IMG/VR virus record: IMGVR_UViG_3300049459_000161 | Coordinates: 1-40,216 of that record | Source of the DNA: a virus | Reading direction: 5' to 3' (one strand) | Length of the DNA stretch: 40,216 nucleotides | Shown here: positions 35,154-40,216 of the stretch, piece by piece | Layout: each line of letters opens with the position of its first letter | Position numbering within the stretch: position 1 is the stretch's first letter | Translations under genes and position numbers: made by a program | Notes under the pieces: generated by a model | Databases searched by the model: none | Seen by the model: the letters and a program-made list of their open reading frames with translations, nothing else | Told to the model about the DNA's origin: nothing

Positions 35154-36833
35154 ATGGAATGGTCAACAGCCTGTGTCGACTGGGCCGACAGGCTGAAGGC
35201 TCGCAAGTCGATCATCCCACCGCCGATCTTCCCGGCGCAGGCGGCGCAGGCCCTGGCGGTTTTCAAGGAACTGCGCGTGGTGGATCTGCCCGGAAAGCCG
35301 ACGTTCGGCGAGTGCAGCGAGCAATGGGTGTTCGACTTTGTGGCCGCAATTTTCGGCGCCTACGAGTCGGAGACAGGGCAGCAGTTGATTCGCGAGTACT
35401 ACCTGCTGATCAGCAAGAAAAACACGAAATCCACGATCGCCGCCGGCATCATGCTGACCGCGTTGATCCTGTGCTGGCGCGAGGAAGAGGAACACCTCAT
35501 CCTCGCGCCGACGAAGGAAGTCGCCGACAACAGCTTCAAGCCCGCCGCCGGCATGATCCGAGCCGACGACGAACTGTCGGCGCTGTTCCACATCCAGGAG
35601 CACGTCCGCACTATCACGCACCGCGTCAACCGCGCCTCGTTGAAGGTGGTGGCCGCCGACACGGACACGGTCTCGGGCAAGAAATCGGGCAGGATCCTGA
35701 TCGACGAACACTGGCTGTTCGGCAAGCGCGCCAACGCGGACGCGATGTTTATGGAGGCCACCGGCGGCCAGGTTTCGCGCGAGGAAGGCTGGGTCATCTA
35801 CCTGACAACGCAGAGCCAGGAGCCGCCAGCCGGCGTCTTCAAGGAAAAGCTGCAGTATTACCGGGACGTACGGGACGGGAAGGTCGTCGACCGCAAGTCG
35901 CTGGGCGTGATCTACGAATTCCCGGACGCGATGATCAAGTCGAAGGGCTATCTGGACCCGGCCAACTTCTACATCACGAATCCGAACATCGGCCGCTCAG
36001 TCAGCGCGGTGTGGCTTGAGGACCAGCTGCGCAAGCAGCAGCACAAGACGGACGGATCGCTGCAGACCTTCCTGGCGAAGCACCTGAACGTGGAAATCGG
36101 CCTGAACCTTCGGACCGACCGCTGGCCGGGCGCTGACTTCTGGGAAGCGCAGGGCATCGAGATGCTGACGCTGGACGAGCTGCTGCGCCGGAGCGAGGTC
36201 GCGGTGGTCGGCATCGACGGCGGCGGCCTGGACGACCTGCTAGGCCTGGCGGTGATTGGGCGCGAGCGCAAGACGCGGCGCTGGCTTCTCTGGATCCACG
36301 CCTGGGCGCACAAGATCGTGCTGGAGCGCCGGATGGAGATCGCTCCGGCGCTGTTGGACTTCGCTGCCGACGGCGATCTGACCATCGTGGATCAGCCCGG
36401 ACAGGACGTCATCGAGGTGGCGGACATCATCTGCCGCGTGCGCGACGCACGGCGACTTCCGGACGAGAAGTCGATCGGCGTCGATCCGGCCGGCATCGGC
36501 GACGTCGTCGACGAGCTGACCGACCCCGACGTCTCGCGTGGCTTCACGATGGAGCAGATCATCGGCATTTCGCAGGGGTGGCGGCTGAGCGGCGCGATCA
36601 AGACGACCGAGCGCAAGATCGCCGGCAAGGAAATGGTGCACAGCGGTTCCCGGCTGATGGCCTGGTGTGTCGGCAACGCGAAGGTGGTCCCGTCTGGCAA
36701 CGCGACGCTGATCACCAAGCAGATATCCGGGACCGCGAAGATCGACCCATTGATGGCCGTGTTCAACGCGGTGTCGTTGATGTCGCTGAACCCCGAAAGT
36801 AACGCAATCGACCAAGGCTTCGTTTCCCTCTGA
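35154..36833 (+). CDS. Terminase large subunit
   Basis: A 559-residue packaging motor. ATPase motifs: an atypical Walker A (LISKKNTKSTIAAG) and Walker B GRILIDEHWLFG with catalytic Glu. The C-terminal nuclease domain has GIDGGGLDDLLGLAVIG as its first acidic strand and the VDPAGIGDVVDELTD block later. Length and order (HNH, small, large, portal) match HK97-like packaging modules. A start at 35154 is clear from the small-subunit spacing. It overlaps the portal gene by one base. Confidence 0.92.
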   Translation: MEWSTACVDWADRLKARKSIIPPPIFPAQAAQALAVFKELRVVDLPGKPTFGECSEQWVFDFVAAIFGAYESETGQQLIREYYLLISKKNTKSTIAAGIMLTALILCWREEEEHLILAPTKEVADNSFKPAAGMIRADDELSALFHIQEHVRTITHRVNRASLKVVAADTDTVSGKKSGRILIDEHWLFGKRANADAMFMEATGGQVSREEGWVIYLTTQSQEPPAGVFKEKLQYYRDVRDGKVVDRKSLGVIYEFPDAMIKSKGYLDPANFYITNPNIGRSVSAVWLEDQLRKQQHKTDGSLQTFLAKHLNVEIGLNLRTDRWPGADFWEAQGIEMLTLDELLRRSEVAVVGIDGGGLDDLLGLAVIGRERKTRRWLLWIHAWAHKIVLERRMEIAPALLDFAADGDLTIVDQPGQDVIEVADIICRVRDARRLPDEKSIGVDPAGIGDVVDELTDPDVSRGFTMEQIIGISQGWRLSGAIKTTERKIAGKEMVHSGSRLMAWCVGNAKVVPSGNATLITKQISGTAKIDPLMAVFNAVSLMSLNPESNAIDQGFVSL

Positions 36834-38104
36834 TGATCAACCCACTGAAAAAGCTGGCGGCCATGTTCGGCGCCGGACCCGTCACGTCCATCGAGAACAG
36901 CGTGACCGTGGTGACGTCTAATGATCCGCAGATCATCGCAACGTTGGGCGGCACCAGCTCCTCGTCCGGATTCACCGTCACGCCAGACAGCGCGATGCGT
37001 GTCTCGGCCGTATATGCATCGGTGCGCCTTCTTTCCGGCGCGCTCGCCTCGATCCCGGTGGCGCTGTACCGCGAGAAGGACGGTGTACGCGAAGCCATCA
37101 GCCCCGAGCTGTGGTGGTTGCTGAACGAAGAGCCGGCGCCCAGCTGGACGGCGGCGTCGATGTGGGAATGGATCATGTTGTCCATCTGCCTACGCGGCGA
37201 CGGCTACGTAGAAATCCGCCGCAGCGGCCCGGCCGTGAAGACGCTGCGACCGTTACACCCGGATCGCGTGTCCGCGCGCAAGATTGGCGACTACCTGCTC
37301 TACACCGTATGCGATGACGATGGCGGCATCCGGCCGGTCCACCAGGACGACATGCTGCATTTCGCCGGTTTCGGTTTTAACGGCATCCGCAGTATGTCGG
37401 TGATCCAATGGGCGGCTTTCCAGTCCGTGGGTGTCGCGCTCGCGGCCGACACGTTCGCCGGCAGCTTCTTCGCCAATGGCGCGGCGCCCAAGCATGTGAT
37501 CAAGACCAATGGCCGCATGGATGAGGAGCAGGTCGAGCTGCTGCGCGGCGAGTACAAGAAGAAGTATGCGGGAGCGAACAACGCCGGCACGCCCATGGTA
37601 CTCACGCAGGGGCTCGACCTCAAGGAAATGAGCATGACGGCAGACGATGCCCAGCTGCTGGAGACGCGCAAGTGGCAGGTGATCGATATCGCCCGCGCCT
37701 TCGGCGTGCCGCCGCACCTCATCGGCGCCCAGGAGACGACCAGCTCCTGGGGAACCGGCGTCGAACAGACGACCCTCGGTTTCATCAAGTTCTCGCTGCA
37801 ACCGCACATCATGCGCATCCGGCAGGAGTTGAACCGCAAGCTGTTCCGCCGCGCGTCGCCATTCGTCGAGCACAAGATGGAGGCCTTGCTGTCCGGTGAC
37901 TTGAAGGCCGAGGGCGAGTATATGCGCCAGTCGGTGGGCGGCTCGCAGGGGCCTGGCTGGATGACCATCAACGAGATCCGCAAGATCAAGAATTTGCCGC
38001 CGATTGAGGGCGGCGATGTGCTGTATCGGCCAGAAAAGCTGGCGCCACCAGCCAAATCTCCCAACAAGGACACCAATGAAGAAAATAGCCCAACTGCTGC
38101 GTAA
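36833..38104 (+). CDS. Portal protein, HK97 family
   Basis: A 423-residue portal. Family blocks: SSGFTVTPDSAMRVSAVYAS, VRLLSGALASIPVALYR, WWLLNEEPAPSWTAASMWEW, VLTQGLDLKEMSMTADDAQL, ARAFGVPPHLIGAQETTSSW, and the helical FIKFSLQPHIMRIRQELNRK wing. It forms the dodecameric vertex through which DNA enters. Its 3' end overlaps the protease gene by 29 bases. Confidence 0.93.
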   Translation: MINPLKKLAAMFGAGPVTSIENSVTVVTSNDPQIIATLGGTSSSSGFTVTPDSAMRVSAVYASVRLLSGALASIPVALYREKDGVREAISPELWWLLNEEPAPSWTAASMWEWIMLSICLRGDGYVEIRRSGPAVKTLRPLHPDRVSARKIGDYLLYTVCDDDGGIRPVHQDDMLHFAGFGFNGIRSMSVIQWAAFQSVGVALAADTFAGSFFANGAAPKHVIKTNGRMDEEQVELLRGEYKKKYAGANNAGTPMVLTQGLDLKEMSMTADDAQLLETRKWQVIDIARAFGVPPHLIGAQETTSSWGTGVEQTTLGFIKFSLQPHIMRIRQELNRKLFRRASPFVEHKMEALLSGDLKAEGEYMRQSVGGSQGPGWMTINEIRKIKNLPPIEGGDVLYRPEKLAPPAKSPNKDTNEENSPTAA

Positions 38105-38768
38105 TGGCGCAGGCGCCACGCCGGTGAAGATCGTCGCCGAGGGCGAGCCAGAGGTGCTGTACCTGTACGACATCATCGACCCATACTGGGGCGTCGGCGC
38201 GGCCCAGTTCAACAAGGCGCTGGCCGGTATGAGCGGGAAGAAGGTGACGCTGCGCGTCAATTCGCCCGGCGGCGACGTGTTCGACGGCCGCGCGATGGCT
38301 GCCGCCATCGCCCAGCACGGCGACGTGCACGCCGTCATTGAAGGCCTAGCCGCCAGCGCCGCCACTTACGTGACTGCGGCCTGCGCATCGGTATCGATCG
38401 CCGCCGGCAGCTTCTACATGATCCACAACGCCTGGACCATGGCCTACGGGAACAAGGACGACTTGGTGAAGACGGCGGAGCTGTTGGGGAAAATCGATGA
38501 CTCCATCATCGACGATTACGCCAAGAAAACTGGCAAGGCTCGCGACGAACTCATCGCCTGGATGAACGCGGAGACCTGGTTCACCGCCGACGAAGCCGTG
38601 GCCAACGGCTTCGCCGACAAGATCAGCGACTCGGCCAAGGTCGAAAACAAATGGGACCTGAGCGCGTACAACAACGCACCGAAACCACCGCCGCGCGACG
38701 ACGCCGCGGACTGGGAAGCTGTCCGCCAGCGCAACGCCAATCGCCTGCGCCTCCACGAAATCGGATAA
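38076..38768 (+). CDS. Prohead protease, ClpP-like
   Basis: A 230-residue serine peptidase of the ClpP/S14 fold: VNSPGGDVFDG, EGLAASAATYV with the nucleophile Ser in the ASAA turn, and YMIHNAWTMAYG with the catalytic His. Capsid-maturation proteases of this kind replace the U35 type in many siphoviruses. ATG 38076 follows AAGGA at six bases; the longer frame upstream is inside the portal gene. No separate scaffold gene follows, so the capsid's own delta domain probably acts as scaffold. Confidence 0.9.
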   Translation: MKKIAQLLRNGAGATPVKIVAEGEPEVLYLYDIIDPYWGVGAAQFNKALAGMSGKKVTLRVNSPGGDVFDGRAMAAAIAQHGDVHAVIEGLAASAATYVTAACASVSIAAGSFYMIHNAWTMAYGNKDDLVKTAELLGKIDDSIIDDYAKKTGKARDELIAWMNAETWFTADEAVANGFADKISDSAKVENKWDLSAYNNAPKPPPRDDAADWEAVRQRNANRLRLHEIG

Positions 38769-38790
38769 CGCACTCGCGCAATCCACCTCC

Positions 38791-38813
38791 AGCCGCCCCG
38801 AGCGGCTTTTTTT
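38791..38813 (+). terminator. Terminator between protease and capsid genes
   Basis: The stem AGCCGC/GCGGCT with a five-base loop ends in seven T. It lies 24 bases before the capsid ATG and, like the pair before the tail-tube gene, may set or stabilise the 5' end of a strongly expressed structural gene. Confidence 0.7.
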
Positions 38814-38836
38814 ACGCCCGTAGAAAGGGAAACGCA

Positions 38837-40054
38837 ATGAAATCGATTCAAGCACTGCGCGAGGAACGTCAGCAACTCGCCAAGGAAGCCCGTAACCAGA
38901 TGGAACAGAAGGGCGACCGCGTCTGGACCAAGGACGATCAAACTACTTTTGACGCCCGCGCCGACAAGATCGATGCGCTGGAAAACGAGATCGCCGCCGT
39001 CGAAAAACTGATGAAGTTCGAGATGGAAAACAACGCCACTGACGTCGAAGAATTCCGTCGCAAGCCGGAAAACAAGGCCGAATCCAAGGGCCGCGCGCTG
39101 TTTGCAAAGCTGCTGCGTAATGGCCCGAGTGGCATGACCCATGAAGAGCTGGTGTCCATTCGCAACACCATGTCGACCACCACGCCATCGCAGGGTGGCT
39201 ATACCGTGCAGACTGATGTGGCAAAGGAGCTGATCGACGCCCTGAAGGCCTACGGCGGCATGCGTGCAGTGTCCAGCAGCATCACCATGTCCCAGGGCAA
39301 TCCGCTGGGCTATCCGACTTCGGACGGTACAAGCGAGACCGGCGAATGGGTTGCCGAAAATACCCAGGCAGCGTCCGCCGACGTATCCTTTAGCACGGTG
39401 GCCCTGAACACCTTCAAGGCGAGCTCGAAGATCATCACCATCCCGATCGAGCTGCTGATGGACAGCAGCATCGACATCATCGCCATGGTGAACAAGCGCA
39501 TCCGTGACCGTATCGGCCGCACCATGAACGCTGGCTTCACCACCGGCAGCGGCACCGGCCAACCGAATGGTTTCGTTACGGCTGCGAGCGTCGGCAAGAC
39601 CGGCGCCACCGGCCAGACCGTGACGGTTCTGTTCGAGGACCTGGTCGACCTGCAGGAATCGATCGATCAGGCGTACCAGGATGCCGGCACCTGCCGTTTC
39701 ATGATGCACCAGCAAACGCGCAAGGTTGTCCGCAAGCTCAAGGACTCCGCGAACCGGCCGATCTGGGCCGAATCCTACGAGGCAGGCATCAAGACGGGCA
39801 TCCCCGCCCAGCTGCTGGGCTGGGATGTGGCCATCAACAACGATATGGCCGTGCCGGCCGCCAACGCCAAGACCATCGGCGGCGGTGACTTCTCGAAATA
39901 CATGATCCGCGACGTCCTGGACATCACCATGTTCCGGTTCGAGGACAGCGCCTTCGCCAGCAAAGGGCAGGTCGGCTTCCTGGCCTGGTCTCGCGCTGGC
40001 GGCAACCTGCTGGATACCAACGGCGTGAAGCTGTACCAGCACTCCGCGACCTAA
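38837..40054 (+). CDS. Major capsid protein, HK97 fold
   Basis: A 405-residue protein. Residues 1-85 (MKSIQALREERQQLAKEARN, FDARADKIDALENEIAAVEK) form the helical delta domain that serves as internal scaffold and is removed by the protease. The HK97-fold part starts near 110 (NTMSTTTPSQGGYTVQTDVA) with the E-loop, spine helix and the block RIRDRIGRTMNAGFTTGSGT. GAAAGGGAAACGCA precedes ATG 38837; an in-frame earlier ATG lies inside the protease gene. The last residues are GVKLYQHSAT. Confidence 0.93.
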   Translation: MKSIQALREERQQLAKEARNQMEQKGDRVWTKDDQTTFDARADKIDALENEIAAVEKLMKFEMENNATDVEEFRRKPENKAESKGRALFAKLLRNGPSGMTHEELVSIRNTMSTTTPSQGGYTVQTDVAKELIDALKAYGGMRAVSSSITMSQGNPLGYPTSDGTSETGEWVAENTQAASADVSFSTVALNTFKASSKIITIPIELLMDSSIDIIAMVNKRIRDRIGRTMNAGFTTGSGTGQPNGFVTAASVGKTGATGQTVTVLFEDLVDLQESIDQAYQDAGTCRFMMHQQTRKVVRKLKDSANRPIWAESYEAGIKTGIPAQLLGWDVAINNDMAVPAANAKTIGGGDFSKYMIRDVLDITMFRFEDSAFASKGQVGFLAWSRAGGNLLDTNGVKLYQHSAT

Positions 40055-40069
40055 TCCGATCAATCCCCA

Positions 40070-40090
40070 GCGGCGGGCCGGTCCCGCCGC
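40070..40090 (+). other. GC hairpin after the capsid gene
   Basis: An 8-bp stem GCGGCGGG/CCCGCCGC with a five-base loop, without a T tract, lies between the capsid stop and the 58-aa gene. It may dampen read-through from the capsid gene or protect its mRNA 3' end. Confidence 0.5.
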
Positions 40091-40216
40091 ACCCCATTGG
40101 AGCGAACACCATGGCAAAGAACCCACAAAAAGACGGCGACATCAAGGCCCGCGTACTGGTCGACTGCGACCTGGGCAAGTGCAACGACGTCGTGCTGATC
40201 TCGGCGGCGCAGATCG
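40090..40216. repeat. Terminal direct repeat, copy 2
   Basis: This is identical to bases 1-127. It joins the capsid end of the late operon to the gene that starts at 22, giving a continuous and sensible gene order, which supports a circular molecule or a circularly permuted genome. Confidence 0.93.
40111..40216 (+). CDS. Partial second copy of the 58-aa post-capsid gene (contig end)
   Basis: This is the first 106 bases of the gene at 22-198, cut by the end of the contig. It is not a duplicate gene but part of the terminal overlap. On the closed molecule there is one copy, starting 56 bases after the capsid stop. Confidence 0.9.
   Translation, partial: MAKNPQKDGDIKARVLVDCDLGKCNDVVLISAAQI

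Noticed and set aside
38516-40126. Long antisense open frame (536 codons) opposite protease and capsid
   Set aside because: It mirrors GC-rich codon use of the capsid gene. The + strand gene has clear family motifs and a ribosome site; the antisense product has none.

Overview
This window is very probably one complete, circular genome of a temperate, siphovirus-like phage of a high-GC betaproteobacterium (Burkholderiales; an Oxalobacteraceae host such as Massilia or Janthinobacterium would fit). The last 127 bases (40090-40216) repeat the first 127 exactly, so the contig closes to about 40,089 bp. The host guess rests on GC-rich codon use, on the family make-up (phiE125 gp8-like connector, GH19 lysin, DUF4224 protein), and on a 45-bp match to the 3' half of a tRNA-His(GTG) gene beside the integrase, which I read as the phage attachment site.

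Layout. (1) The late operon is all on the + strand. It starts near 33.0 kb, just after a Q-like gene with a promoter and terminator behind it. It runs through HNH nuclease, small and large terminase, portal, ClpP-like protease and capsid, crosses the contig joint, and continues with an SGNH-hydrolase fusion protein, connectors, tail tube, frameshifted tail chaperone, tape measure, one tail-tip protein, a glycine-rich fibre, and the lysis genes (two holin candidates, GH19 endolysin, Rz/Rz1 spanins) to about 16.0 kb. (2) The integration module (attP, tyrosine integrase, DUF4224 excisionase candidate) occupies 16.0-17.6 kb. (3) From 17.6 to 23.8 kb a leftward operon carries a diversity-generating retroelement (DGR): reverse transcriptase, template repeat, Avd, and three target genes each ending in a variable repeat. 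Interleaved are RdgC, an HD phosphohydrolase and small proteins. (4) Two lipoprotein genes of lower GC (23.8-25.1 kb) look like lysogenic-conversion morons. (5) A CI-like S24 repressor and a divergent Cro-like gene form the switch at 25.2-26.2 kb. (6) The rightward early operon (26.4-33.0 kb) holds a CII-like regulator, small regulators, a C5 cytosine methyltransferase with an internally repeated recognition region, an O-like replication protein with internal iterons, a P-like protein, a second tyrosine recombinase and the Q-like gene.

The central observation is the DGR. One 109-bp template repeat has three variable repeats without indels. In my hand alignment all 36 substitutions (12, 10 and 14) fall at adenines of the template's coding strand, the signature of adenine-specific mutagenic retrohoming. 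The promoter in front of the three-target operon carries the same 19-bp operator as the repressor/Cro switch, so the phage repressor probably controls the diversification machinery. The DGR would then be off in the lysogen and switched on at induction. The targets are encoded in an early, recombination-related operon far from the tail genes, and none has a signal peptide, so what they bind is open.
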